A stretch of 64,000 nucleotides of DNA from Paenibacillus senegalensis JC66 (GTDB taxonomy: Bacteria > Bacillota > Bacilli > Paenibacillales > NBRC-103111), in NCBI RefSeq assembly GCF_000285515.1, contig NZ_HE610962.1, positions 264,860 through 328,859 on the forward strand, given 5' to 3'. The notes below the pieces were generated by a model. It saw only the letters and a program-made list of their open reading frames with translations, had not been told where the DNA came from and ran no database searches. Positions within the stretch are counted from its first letter, which is position 1. Each line of letters begins with the position of its first letter. A program made the translations under genes and the position numbers. Below, in pieces: positions 44,569-53,387 of this stretch.

Positions 44569-45465
44569 CTACCCTAACAGTTTGTCGACCCATTGATAGC
44601 AAGTCTCCAGTTCCTCATCACTGACCATGTCGGAACGATGCTCGAATACGATTTTAACTGAAGAATTGACCCTGCTAATTTGTGAGAGATATTGTTCGAT
44701 CGGCGCCCAGCCCTGCTCAGGATTTTGGTTCGGTAGCACCGGGCAGCGGCGATTTTGGATGGTGAGGTCGTCTAGAATCTGCACGTTAGATAAGTGAACG
44801 GTCTCCGCAAAACGCGCGTATTTCTCAAGAACCCGCGATGCACTGAAGAAAGGGTCGATTCGTTCCTGCAGGAACAGTCTCAAGGTATCCAGACAGAGAC
44901 GGATGTCCGTATATTTCGCCAACAGCTGTTCAAAGAAGTCATCCTCATAGATATAGCGGTTCAGCCCATCGAACTCCAATACCGGGGTAAACCGATAGGC
45001 CCTGCCCTTCTCCGTCAACCACTTCAGGAGGGTTTCCGTCTGCTGCTTAAACGGTTCAAGGGCATACGCTGACTCATACTCATACTCTCTTCGGTCGTCA
45101 AAATGCCACTGGCGCCAATCTACTCTATTATCCAGTATGACCGGCTTGGGATAGTGAAACAGAATATATTTCGGCCTGAATGCCGTTAAAAAGTCCAGTT
45201 CCTGCTCGACTGATTCAAATGCTTCGGCACGTACCGCCGGATCGGCAGCAAGAAAAAGAGCATCCCTGAGCTCACGCCTCCCAGCCCTCATTGGAAAGTG
45301 GACGCCAATTTGAAAGTTTTGCCGCTCGGCCTCCTGCATAAGCCTGGTGAGGTCCTGCTCATTTTTAAATAAACAAGCCTCTATACCGTAAAAGCCTCTC
45401 CGAAAATCTCGCTCATATTTCCCCTCATCAAATCCGCCAAATTGGCCAATGATGAATCTGTTCAT
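44569..45465 (-). CDS. TIM-barrel sugar isomerase/epimerase-like protein
   Basis: A 298-residue protein of the xylose-isomerase-like TIM-barrel superfamily. Likely metal-site regions are QIGVHFPMRAG (near 55), VLEFDGLNRY (near 168), RLCLDTLRLF (near 194), TVHLSNVQI (near 222) and VFEHRSD (near 273), i.e. Glu, Asp, His, Glu in the expected order. Substrate unknown. AGGAGG precedes the ATG. It is alone between two gaps. Confidence 0.75.
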   Translation of the reverse strand: MNRFIIGQFGGFDEGKYERDFRRGFYGIEACLFKNEQDLTRLMQEAERQNFQIGVHFPMRAGRRELRDALFLAADPAVRAEAFESVEQELDFLTAFRPKYILFHYPKPVILDNRVDWRQWHFDDRREYEYESAYALEPFKQQTETLLKWLTEKGRAYRFTPVLEFDGLNRYIYEDDFFEQLLAKYTDIRLCLDTLRLFLQERIDPFFSASRVLEKYARFAETVHLSNVQILDDLTIQNRRCPVLPNQNPEQGWAPIEQYLSQISRVNSSVKIVFEHRSDMVSDEELETCYQWVDKLLG

Positions 45466-45539
45466 CGAGCTTCGTACCTCCTAAGCTAGTTAAGGTGAAC
45501 TAATCATAAACTTGAGCTGTTCGCCAAACTGTGTATAGC

Positions 45540-45730
45540 GCGCGTAATTGTGCCGGTTGGGTTGTTCTTGTTATTGTTTCGGTTGGGTTGATTGTCGGTA
45601 ATTTGCGTCGTTTGAATCGTTATGGAGTTGTGTCAATTGAATCGCTATGTTGGTTGGTTATTTGTGTCCTGCTGGGCCGGTTGGGTTGGCTGTCGGTTGG
45701 GTCGGTTTAGTGATAATTTGCGTCAGTAGG
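45540..45730. repeat. Degenerate GGTTGGGTTG repeats
   Basis: Variants of CGGTTGGGTTG with TTTGCGTC and TTGTGTC interludes recur at least six times. No gene is seen in 45466-46339; this block, the AACGCTCG repeats and a terminator account for it. Confidence 0.55.
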
Positions 45731-45799
45731 CTTCCGATTTATGTGATACCTCCTCTAAACATGTCAGCAAGCGTCAATCAGCAAAATTGTTCTGCGCAC

Positions 45800-45929
45800 A
45801 ACGCTCGCCCTGGCTCTTATTTGCCCGAAAAAGCAAGGGTTTTATTTCTAACGCTCGTCCTCGCTCTTATTTGTGACAAAAGGCCCAGAAAACTACTATT
45901 TTAGCAAAATAAGGACCGTTGCGAGCGTT
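45800..45929. repeat. 50-bp-period AACGCTCG repeats, second locus
   Basis: AACGCTCG arms start at 45800 and 45850 (50 bp apart), each followed by a variable part and GCTCTTATTTG. An inverted arm (AAAATAAGGACC ... GCGAGCGTTAG) ends at 45929. The second and third arms form a stem of about 27 bp with some mismatches. Same family as 17254-17434. Confidence 0.8.
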
Positions 45930-46154
45930 AGAATACGAACAGGCGGCAAACGTCATCACTGCCTACGCTTACCTGCACCTGCCTGCACTTGCCCACGCTT
46001 ACCCACAATTGTCTGCGTATACGTTTGATACCACATTAGCATACCATATCTTAACAAATGTTTGATGTCGCTCCCTATTAGGCACTCTTTCCAATTACAA
46101 AACCGTACGTTATCCCTCAACTTTCCCTCCTTCCCACTTTCCTTTCCCTTCAAA

Positions 46155-46198
46155 ATAGGAAAAACCGTCTCCCCGGTACTGCCAATCGGAAACGGTTT
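46155..46198 (-). terminator. Terminator after the MBL-fold hydrolase gene
   Basis: On the minus strand AAACCGTTTCC (46188-46198) pairs with GGAGACGGTTT (46162-46172), followed by TTCCTATTTT. It is 140 bp past the stop, after a stretch of degenerate TAGCTCGGTTGC repeats (46240-46310). Confidence 0.7.
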
Positions 46199-46339
46199 AA
46201 GGTTGGTCTATTGATCTCGATGCCATTTGTTATAGAATTCGGCTTAGCTTGGGTTGCGTTAGCTCGGTTGCAATAGCTCGATCTGTGCTAGCTCGGTTTG
46301 CATTTGCTTGATTTTGCTTAATGCGCCCGCATCAACTGT

Positions 46340-47173
46340 TTACTCTCGGCCAAAGCTCACCTCAAACCCATCATAAGCGCACACACCGCCAAGCTTCTTA
46401 ACCCTCTGTGCCAACTCCTCATAAGGAGCCGACCCTTGATGGGAAAAATGAGTCGCGATCACCACCGTGCTATCGGTCACCGCTCCAATCTCACGCAAAC
46501 GCTCCAGCATCAGCTGGAAGTCTCCTTCATTCAAATGCTCCTTACCTGGTGGCCGAGTCCAAATCGTCCCCTCCAGCACGACGGCATCGAGCTCAACCCG
46601 CTGCACCTCCAGCTCCCGCCATATTTCTTCCGCATACACGCCGCTATCCGAAGCGTACAGCAAGGTCGCCGTCTCGTCCTGGATTACGTAATTCATCGCG
46701 TCACCGATTCGTGAATGATGGGTGGCCGCAAAGGAGCGAACAGAGTACGCCCCCAGCTGAACAGCCCTCCCCGGCAAAATAGGCACCCGCTTAATTCCTG
46801 CCTGCTGGTCACTGCCACCCGATGCGTCCCATATGGTCCATACGGATGGCCCGGCGACCACCGTCATTTCCGGCAGCTCTGTTTCTAACCGGAACGTCTT
46901 GGCCCGCAGCATCAAATTGGACGGATCGAAATGGTCCGAATGGCTGTGAGTGACCAGCAAACGATCCACCTGGCAGAGGGAAATGCCCAGCTGTGCGCAC
47001 GAAGCAAAAATATCTGGACCAAGATCAACGAGAAGATGATCGTTGATGAGGACACTTTGCCGCTTGCGAATATTTCTGCCGCCATGGACTCTGGCATGCT
47101 CGCACGTCGAACAATCACAGAAGGGGGAGGGGATGCCTTCAGCAGCCCCGGTCCCCAGAAAAGTAAGCTTCAT
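46340..47173 (-). CDS. MBL-fold metallo-hydrolase (PhnP/RNase Z-like)
   Basis: A 277-residue metallo-beta-lactamase-fold hydrolase. Visible are FLGTGAAEGIPSPFCDCSTCEHAR (a Cys cluster resembling the extra zinc site of PhnP), the main motif LLVTHSHSDHFDPSN (near residue 75), ATHHSRIGD, LLYASDSG (near 170) and VIATHFSHQG (near 237). PhnP-type enzymes hydrolyse cyclic phosphodiesters; the substrate here is not known. The ribosome site is weak. Confidence 0.85.
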   Translation of the reverse strand: MKLTFLGTGAAEGIPSPFCDCSTCEHARVHGGRNIRKRQSVLINDHLLVDLGPDIFASCAQLGISLCQVDRLLVTHSHSDHFDPSNLMLRAKTFRLETELPEMTVVAGPSVWTIWDASGGSDQQAGIKRVPILPGRAVQLGAYSVRSFAATHHSRIGDAMNYVIQDETATLLYASDSGVYAEEIWRELEVQRVELDAVVLEGTIWTRPPGKEHLNEGDFQLMLERLREIGAVTDSTVVIATHFSHQGSAPYEELAQRVKKLGGVCAYDGFEVSFGRE

Positions 47174-47330
47174 TTCGCTTCACTCTTTCTTTGCCATAAG
47201 ATGTTATTCGCTTTCCAGCCTTGCTATTGGTTAACCTTCGCTTCCAGTCTTGCTATTGGTTAACACTTAATTAGTAATACCCTATGGGTAATAAATTGCA
47301 TCATTCCATTCACCAAACTGCTGCAAAAAA

Positions 47331-47352
47331 GATCCCGAGATCTCTTCTGCCT
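47331..47352 (-). terminator. Possible short terminator after the GH123 gene
   Basis: On the minus strand AGATC, TCGG, GATCT, then TTTTTT. A short but GC-looped stem about 45 bp after the stop. Confidence 0.4.
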
Positions 47353-47395
47353 CACTGCCTCTTCCGTCCTCCGGGATGCCGGGTCCGCATCTCGC

Positions 47396-49786
47396 TTAAG
47401 GAGTCATCGGGTCTGCGGGCTCGGCGGAGGTGAAGCGGAAGTTATCGAAATAGAGGGTCTGCGGCAAAACACTTCTCCACATCCATATTTCGATCCCTCT
47501 CATCCGGGTCAGATCCAAATTGACATGGCGCAGCGGGATTCGTACCGTTTTCTCCTGTCCGCTTCTCGCGATCTGGATGAAGGAGTCATCGTTGCGCCCA
47601 TCCTCGGAGAAGAACTTCACGTAAAATTGAGCCGTCCCTCCCGGGTTGTACAGGTCAAACTCCAGCGCATCAAATCCGGACCAATCGGCACTTCTGAACC
47701 CGCGGCCTTCATTGAACAAGCGGATATTCGGAAAGTTCACTTCACCCGGGAAAACAGCTTTCATCGAGTGCTTGCCCTCCGTTGCAAATTCATCCGACAA
47801 GCTTAAGCTCACGGTAGAAGTCGTAAACCGCTGCACCGCTTCCTCCGACTCCAGCGAATTGAGCTCAACAGCATAAGGAGCTGCCGTTTCATAAACGACA
47901 AGCTTACGTGTTACCTTCTGTGTCAATCCATCCTTGCTGACCTCGATATCGGCCTCATGGGCGCCAGGCGCAAGCGTCAAGGTTTGAGCAAACTGATCAT
48001 ACCCTGCAGCCTGGTTCTCCAGAGCGATCGGGTTACCGTTTAAAGTCACCTTGGAGCCTGCAGGAGCATAAACCCGAACCTCCCGGCTGCCCTCTTCCGG
48101 CGCATGCACAGTTACCATTACCGGAACCGCTTCAGGCGCCGCGGTGATCGCTTCCGCGATTTCTTTTCTCACCTCGAACAGCTCAGCAGGATCTTCATCG
48201 AAAACTTTAATGCTTTCATATAAACGGTCGTAAAACGGCCGGATAGCATCCCGGTATGAGAAATTCTCAGAGTCTTCCTCGATTCCAAGTCTTGCCGCCG
48301 TTTCACGCAGCCGCTGCTCATAGTGCCATAAGTATTCGTAATCCTCCATGCTCTCACGCAGCACTTCCAGCCGGATCGTGCCTACCGGACCGTCAATGCC
48401 AATCTCCGTCCCGGGATAGAACAAGTACCCGTCCCCGTTAGCGCCTGGAAAAGCCAACGGATCTGTCCATACATCCCGGCTCACATATTTTCTCTGCGCC
48501 GAATCGTATTTCTGGAATTGAGTAGTGGCCCAATACAAGGTTCCTTCCACTCCGTAATCATGCTGCATCCACGTTAGCAGCCGCGCTCCTACCAGATCGT
48601 CATCCGTGTGATAGGAGGGAAACGGATGCTTCGGGAACACGCTCGTATACCACCAGACCGGTTCACCTTCAGCCTGTCGCTCGCGCGCGAAATCATAATC
48701 GTATTTATCGATTTCCGGTGACCAGATGTCTACATCGCCAAGCAGCTCTTCTAGCGGCTGGATCGTAACAAGATGGGGGACATCCGGTGCCGCCTGCTTC
48801 AATGCATCGTTGATCACCTTCACCCGGTCATAGTTGTTCGCAGCGTTCGGGTGAGGAACCGGTTCATCGATTTCACTGATATAAAAGTAGCCTTTTTCCA
48901 GCATCCCGCGGTCTCTCAGCTTATCAGCCAATTCCTTGATCCGTTCTATGTCCGGCTCACCTTGAGCATCCCGGTAGTAAGGAAGCCGGTAGGCGGATAC
49001 TCGCGGATCGTTGATGAATCGCGGCGCATGCTCCACATAATAGTCGATATCCGTATCAGGAATGGGCAAATAGCCTGGCGTCAAACGGTGCTCGACTGAA
49101 GCCCAGTAATACTTCTCAATATATTCCCAGGCTTCCATCCCCTGGACGTTGCCATGTGCCTCCTGTATCGGTCCGCCCCATATGCCGAATGCGGTTTTGG
49201 AGTGGTTCTCATCCGTTAACTCAAAATCCCACACCGTCAGTTCCACCGGAATCCGTACCGGCTGGCCCGTTTCGTGAAGGGTGATTTCTCCCTTGTACAC
49301 CCCGGCCGGCTGGCCTTTGGGCACATAAACTTTAACCCAAATGCCCTGGTTATGCCCGGCCCCCACTTCCAGCTTGCCCTTCAGCGGAATCAGAGCGTCC
49401 GGATACCAGCCCTGCGGATAAGCCGGAGTTGTCGACGTAGTCACTTCGATATAATGCTGCTGGAACAGCTCGATATCGCGGCGGTGGATTTTGGCTGCTC
49501 CGTTCTCCTGCTTCAGATCGCTGATCGAAACCTGGAGCTTGCGCAGAGGGTGATTGCCCGCCCGGACAATCACCTGGCCGCTTTCATATTCGTTGCGTGC
49601 CGCAGCGAGCTGCATCGTCCGGGCTGAATCAGCCGGCATCGGTTCATCCCTCATCACCTTTTGCGAATTGCTGGCTACCCATGCGGTAAACAACGGCTCG
49701 GGCTTGGCGTAGGCTGCCGGCAGAAAGATGGACATTACCAGCACAGAGATCAACAACACCGTGAGCGGCTTGCGTTTTCGATTCAT
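47396..49786 (-). CDS. Secreted GH123-type glycoside hydrolase (DUF4091)
   Basis: A 796-residue secreted enzyme. Signal peptide TVLLISVLVMSIFLPAAYA, an N-terminal beta domain (about 30-190), the GH123/DUF4091 catalytic barrel (about 195-540) with the catalytic Asp-Glu pair in YFYISEIDEPVPH (near residues 307-308), a small beta domain, and a C-terminal jelly-roll-like carbohydrate-binding domain (about 640-790). GH123 enzymes remove beta-N-acetylgalactosamine by substrate-assisted catalysis; one founding member is from Paenibacillus. Start at 49786 because AGGAGGG is six bases upstream. Last gene of an importer operon. Confidence 0.87.
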   Translation of the reverse strand: MNRKRKPLTVLLISVLVMSIFLPAAYAKPEPLFTAWVASNSQKVMRDEPMPADSARTMQLAAARNEYESGQVIVRAGNHPLRKLQVSISDLKQENGAAKIHRRDIELFQQHYIEVTTSTTPAYPQGWYPDALIPLKGKLEVGAGHNQGIWVKVYVPKGQPAGVYKGEITLHETGQPVRIPVELTVWDFELTDENHSKTAFGIWGGPIQEAHGNVQGMEAWEYIEKYYWASVEHRLTPGYLPIPDTDIDYYVEHAPRFINDPRVSAYRLPYYRDAQGEPDIERIKELADKLRDRGMLEKGYFYISEIDEPVPHPNAANNYDRVKVINDALKQAAPDVPHLVTIQPLEELLGDVDIWSPEIDKYDYDFARERQAEGEPVWWYTSVFPKHPFPSYHTDDDLVGARLLTWMQHDYGVEGTLYWATTQFQKYDSAQRKYVSRDVWTDPLAFPGANGDGYLFYPGTEIGIDGPVGTIRLEVLRESMEDYEYLWHYEQRLRETAARLGIEEDSENFSYRDAIRPFYDRLYESIKVFDEDPAELFEVRKEIAEAITAAPEAVPVMVTVHAPEEGSREVRVYAPAGSKVTLNGNPIALENQAAGYDQFAQTLTLAPGAHEADIEVSKDGLTQKVTRKLVVYETAAPYAVELNSLESEEAVQRFTTSTVSLSLSDEFATEGKHSMKAVFPGEVNFPNIRLFNEGRGFRSADWSGFDALEFDLYNPGGTAQFYVKFFSEDGRNDDSFIQIARSGQEKTVRIPLRHVNLDLTRMRGIEIWMWRSVLPQTLYFDNFRFTSAEPADPMTP

Positions 49787-49852
49787 TCCCATTCCCTCCT
49801 AGTGGATGCGTTCCTGGAGTTCTGATTCTCTTTTTCCAGTTCTGATCTTCGT

Positions 49853-51460
49853 TTAATTTTTATAGCGCTCATAAGCGGCCGTATAAATCTCCAAATACTG
49901 CGCCAAGCCTATCCTCTCCAGCGTTTGCACGTAATTGTCCCACTCGGAGAAGGGAATGTCGCCTGTAATAAATTTGGCAGTCATCTCATCCACGTATTTA
50001 TTCAGATCAGTATGCAGCGGAGTAAACCGGGGAAGCTCCTCCTCGGTATACGTAAATGCCGGCCATACTTCCTCCGGCCAATGCGGCACTACCTTAGCTG
50101 CCGCTTCCATACTAAGCGGTGTCGCTTCTCCGCCCTTGAACGTGTTTGCAGTCAGCATGGCGGGGTAGAATCCTCCGGCCCAAGAGACGAACTTCGACTG
50201 ATCCTGGTTGTACGCTTCCGTGTATTCCAGCGTGCCATCGGGCTTTTCAATGTAGCTTAAATCTTTGATCCCCATAAAAAACAACTTGCTTCCCTCTTCG
50301 CTGTAAAAATAATCAATCCAGCGAACGGTCGCTTCCGGATGCGGATTTTTGTCCGTAATCACGAATGCTCCGGCATCAATGAGCGGGGAACGGGCTCTGG
50401 AAAAGATCTGGTCGCCATATGGACCTTTCAATGCAGGAGCGCCTATAAAGTGCTCAATATTGACACCACTGATCGCATGCGGACTGTTGGTGACCGAAGA
50501 GCCGACAATCCCTTCATCCATCAGCGCATTGACCTCCGGCCCGGTAATCGTTAATAAGTTATCAACGAACAATCCTTCCGTGTACAGCTTGTTCATGTAT
50601 TCCAGCAATTCCTTGTAGCGCGGATCCGTCGGAATAAATCGCAGCTCATTCGTCTCCGGGTGAAGATCTACACGGCCGTGGACATTGCCGCGGTTGCCGA
50701 GACCCCATGCTCCCTTCAACTCATCGAGCAAGGAACCATAGTTGCTGGCCGCATACGGAATTTCATCCGCCTGACCGTTCTTGTTCGGATCTCCGGTTTT
50801 AACAGCTTTTAAGTATTCGTAAAATTCCTCCGTCGTTTCCGGCGGCTCCATACCGAGCGCATCCAGGAAGCTCTCGTTGTACCACAGCTTCTGTCCAATC
50901 AATACGGAGTGAAACTCCGGATCGTAAAACGTTGGAAAGGAGTAGATGTTGCCGTCCGGCATCGTCAGTCCATTCTTCACTTCCGGATGCTCCTCCAGCA
51001 TTTTTTTGAAATTGGGAGCATATTGCTCGATCAAATCGTTGAGCGGAATGAACGTTCCTTGTCCGCCATAGCTCATCAGATCAGTCGTTGACAGCCTAGC
51101 TGTATGGAACGCATCCGGATAATCGCCGCCGGCAAGCACAAGATTGCGCCTCTCCGCCAGGCTGTCTGCCGGTGTTAACTGGAAGTCAACCTCGATGTTG
51201 GTCATCTTGGCGTATTCCTGCCAGACGGGCAGGTCGTTCCAGTTAGCCGGCGCTGAAGCGGCTTTGCCAGCAAAAAAGGTTAGCTTGATCGGCTCCTCCA
51301 CAATCGGGAATCCTTCGGCCCGGACAGCCGGCTCGCTCTCTCCAGGCTTGTTTCCTCCATCGGATGGTGCTGGTTCGGCCTGATTTGAGCATGCTGAAGC
51401 CAGCCCTGCCGTCATAACACCCGTCAGCAGGACGCAGGTCCATTTTTTGTACTTACTCAT
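49853..51460 (-). CDS. Extracellular solute-binding lipoprotein (LipO/YtcQ type)
   Basis: A 535-residue binding protein. Signal peptide KWTCVLLTGVMTAGLASAC with lipobox Cys near 24, a Gly/Ser/Pro/Glu linker, and the calcium-site-like KTGDPNKNGQADEIPYA. I start at 51460 (AAGGAGG upstream); the longer reading frame to 51532 would run into the permease gene and lacks a signal-like start. It is the receptor of the adjacent LplB/YtcP permeases, between them and the GH123 enzyme, so the ligand may be a GH123 product or substrate. Confidence 0.92.
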   Translation of the reverse strand: MSKYKKWTCVLLTGVMTAGLASACSNQAEPAPSDGGNKPGESEPAVRAEGFPIVEEPIKLTFFAGKAASAPANWNDLPVWQEYAKMTNIEVDFQLTPADSLAERRNLVLAGGDYPDAFHTARLSTTDLMSYGGQGTFIPLNDLIEQYAPNFKKMLEEHPEVKNGLTMPDGNIYSFPTFYDPEFHSVLIGQKLWYNESFLDALGMEPPETTEEFYEYLKAVKTGDPNKNGQADEIPYAASNYGSLLDELKGAWGLGNRGNVHGRVDLHPETNELRFIPTDPRYKELLEYMNKLYTEGLFVDNLLTITGPEVNALMDEGIVGSSVTNSPHAISGVNIEHFIGAPALKGPYGDQIFSRARSPLIDAGAFVITDKNPHPEATVRWIDYFYSEEGSKLFFMGIKDLSYIEKPDGTLEYTEAYNQDQSKFVSWAGGFYPAMLTANTFKGGEATPLSMEAAAKVVPHWPEEVWPAFTYTEEELPRFTPLHTDLNKYVDEMTAKFITGDIPFSEWDNYVQTLERIGLAQYLEIYTAAYERYKN

Positions 51461-51515
51461 TTTCTTTGGAAACCTCCTTGTTATTGGTTGTCTATGTGTG
51501 AACAAGAGCAAATGG

Positions 51516-52397
51516 CTAGCCCTTGATAGCACCGATCATAATGCCTTTGGTGAAATACTTTTGCAGGAACGGGTAAATGACCAGCACCGGCAAATTGGCT
51601 ACGATCACAATCGCGTATTTGATAGCCTCAGTCTCCATTAGATGATTCTGCACCGATAAGTCCATACTTCCCGCCATCTGATCGACTTCTGATTTGATCA
51701 GAATTTCTCTTAAGAACAGCTGCAGAGGATATTTATCGCGATCATTCAAGTAAATCAAAGCGTTGAAGTAAGCGTTCCAATGGCCGACACTGTAGAACAA
51801 AATCATAACTGCGATGACAGGCATGGAGAGCGGCAGCACAATTCGCCACAAGGTTTGCAGGTTAGAACAGCCGTCAATGGAAGCCGACTCCTGGATTTCA
51901 TAAGGAATGCTCGTTTGGAAGAATGTGCGCATGATAATAATATTCCACACCGATACAGCCCCTGGAATGATAAGTGCCCACATCGAATTGATCATTCCGA
52001 GATTTTTGATCAGCAAGTAAGTCGGAATCAAGCCTCCGCTGAAAAACATGGTGAACACAATATAGCCCGTAATCGCATGCCGCCCGGCAAAATCTTTGCG
52101 GGACAGCGGGTAGGCCGCCATAATCGTCATTACCAGATTGATCGCCGTGCCGACAACCGTATAAATGATCGTGTTCCTGTACCCGACCCATATTTCCGTA
52201 TTGGCCAGGATACGCTCATACCCAACAAAGGATAATTCGGTTGGAAACAGCCACATTTCGCCTCTCGCCACGGATAACGGATCGCTGATTGAAGCGCTGG
52301 CCACAAAAATAAGCGGATACAAAACAACAATAAGGATAAGTACAAGCACAGCGTAAATTACAAAACCTATCAACCGATCCGCAAACGTTTCTTTCAT
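51516..52397 (-). CDS. ABC transporter permease, YtcP type
   Basis: A 293-residue permease. The first helix is LIGFVIYAVLVLILIVVLYPLIFVASASISDP. The EAA loop is IQESASIDGCSNLQTLWRIVLPLSMP (near 162-187; note ESA instead of EAA). C-terminus LQKYFTKGIMIGAIKG. 13 bp after the LplB-type gene. Confidence 0.92.
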   Translation of the reverse strand: MKETFADRLIGFVIYAVLVLILIVVLYPLIFVASASISDPLSVARGEMWLFPTELSFVGYERILANTEIWVGYRNTIIYTVVGTAINLVMTIMAAYPLSRKDFAGRHAITGYIVFTMFFSGGLIPTYLLIKNLGMINSMWALIIPGAVSVWNIIIMRTFFQTSIPYEIQESASIDGCSNLQTLWRIVLPLSMPVIAVMILFYSVGHWNAYFNALIYLNDRDKYPLQLFLREILIKSEVDQMAGSMDLSVQNHLMETEAIKYAIVIVANLPVLVIYPFLQKYFTKGIMIGAIKG

Positions 52398-52410
52398 CGC
52401 TCTCCCTCCT

Positions 52411-53376
52411 TCACCACAAGCTGGTCTCGTTCACTTTTTTGGCGATCTGGTTGACAGTCACCAGCAGGATCACGTTGATGACAGAGTTAAACAAACCGAC
52501 TGCAGCAGCAAAGCTGTACTGCGCGCCTAGAATTCCCTGTGTATAGACATAGGTCGCAATGACGTCTGAGCTTTCCAGATTCAGATTGTTCTGCATCAGG
52601 TAAATTTTCTCAAAGCCGACGCTCATCACCTGACCAACATTTAGAATCAGCAAAATGACAACCGTTGGCATAATGCCCGGGAGATTAATATGCCAGATCC
52701 GGCGGAGGCGGCTTGCCCCATCGACCCTGGCCGCTTCATGCAGGGACGGATCAATCCCGGCCAAAGCCGCCAAATAGATGATCGAGCTCCAGCCCATTCC
52801 CTGCCATACTCCGGACCATACGTACACCGATTTGAACCATCCCGCTTCAGTCATAAACGAAATCGGCGTGCCGCCAAAGAAAACGATAAGCTGATTTATG
52901 ATTCCGTTCTGCGGTGACAAGAAAATAAAAATAAGTCCAACCATAACGACCGTTGATAAAAAGTGCGGTGCATAAGTTACCGTTTGCAAAAAACGTTTAA
53001 ATGTTTTGTTGCCAACTTCGTTAATCAAAAGAGCCAGAATGAGCGGAATCGGAAAGCCTACCGCCAACTGGTAAAGACTGATGCTGAAGGTGTTCCATAT
53101 CAGCCGCCAGAAATAATAGCTGTCGAAGAAGCGCTGGAAATGATCAAAGCCTATCCAGTCACTGCCCCATATCCCTTTGGCGGCAACGAAATTTTTGAAT
53201 GCGATCTGCACCCCATACATCGGGATATAGTCAAAGATAAAGAAATAGATCAGCACGGGAGAAATGAGCAGATATAAATCCCAGTTTTTGCGGAGGGACC
53301 TGCTCCATATCCTCCTTCTGGAAGGAGGCGCTTTCTTCGTTCCCGTACCGGTAACGGCCGCATTATTCAATTTCAT
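52411..53376 (-). CDS. ABC transporter permease, LplB type
   Basis: A 321-residue permease. LYLLISPVLIYFFIFDYIPMYGVQIAFKNF starts the membrane part. The EAA loop is LHEAARVDGASRLRRIWHINLPGIMP (near 212-237). It is about 60 percent or more similar by eye to the permease at 36627. It starts 11 bp after the oxidoreductase stop, supporting one operon. Confidence 0.92.
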   Translation of the reverse strand: MKLNNAAVTGTGTKKAPPSRRRIWSRSLRKNWDLYLLISPVLIYFFIFDYIPMYGVQIAFKNFVAAKGIWGSDWIGFDHFQRFFDSYYFWRLIWNTFSISLYQLAVGFPIPLILALLINEVGNKTFKRFLQTVTYAPHFLSTVVMVGLIFIFLSPQNGIINQLIVFFGGTPISFMTEAGWFKSVYVWSGVWQGMGWSSIIYLAALAGIDPSLHEAARVDGASRLRRIWHINLPGIMPTVVILLILNVGQVMSVGFEKIYLMQNNLNLESSDVIATYVYTQGILGAQYSFAAAVGLFNSVINVILLVTVNQIAKKVNETSLW

Positions 53377-53387
53377 ATCCCCCTCTG

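Noticed and set aside
45956-46153. A 65-codon minus-strand frame in the gap before the MBL gene
   Set aside because: No ribosome site, Lys/Gly/Gln-rich composition from degenerate repeats, and a terminator lies just upstream.
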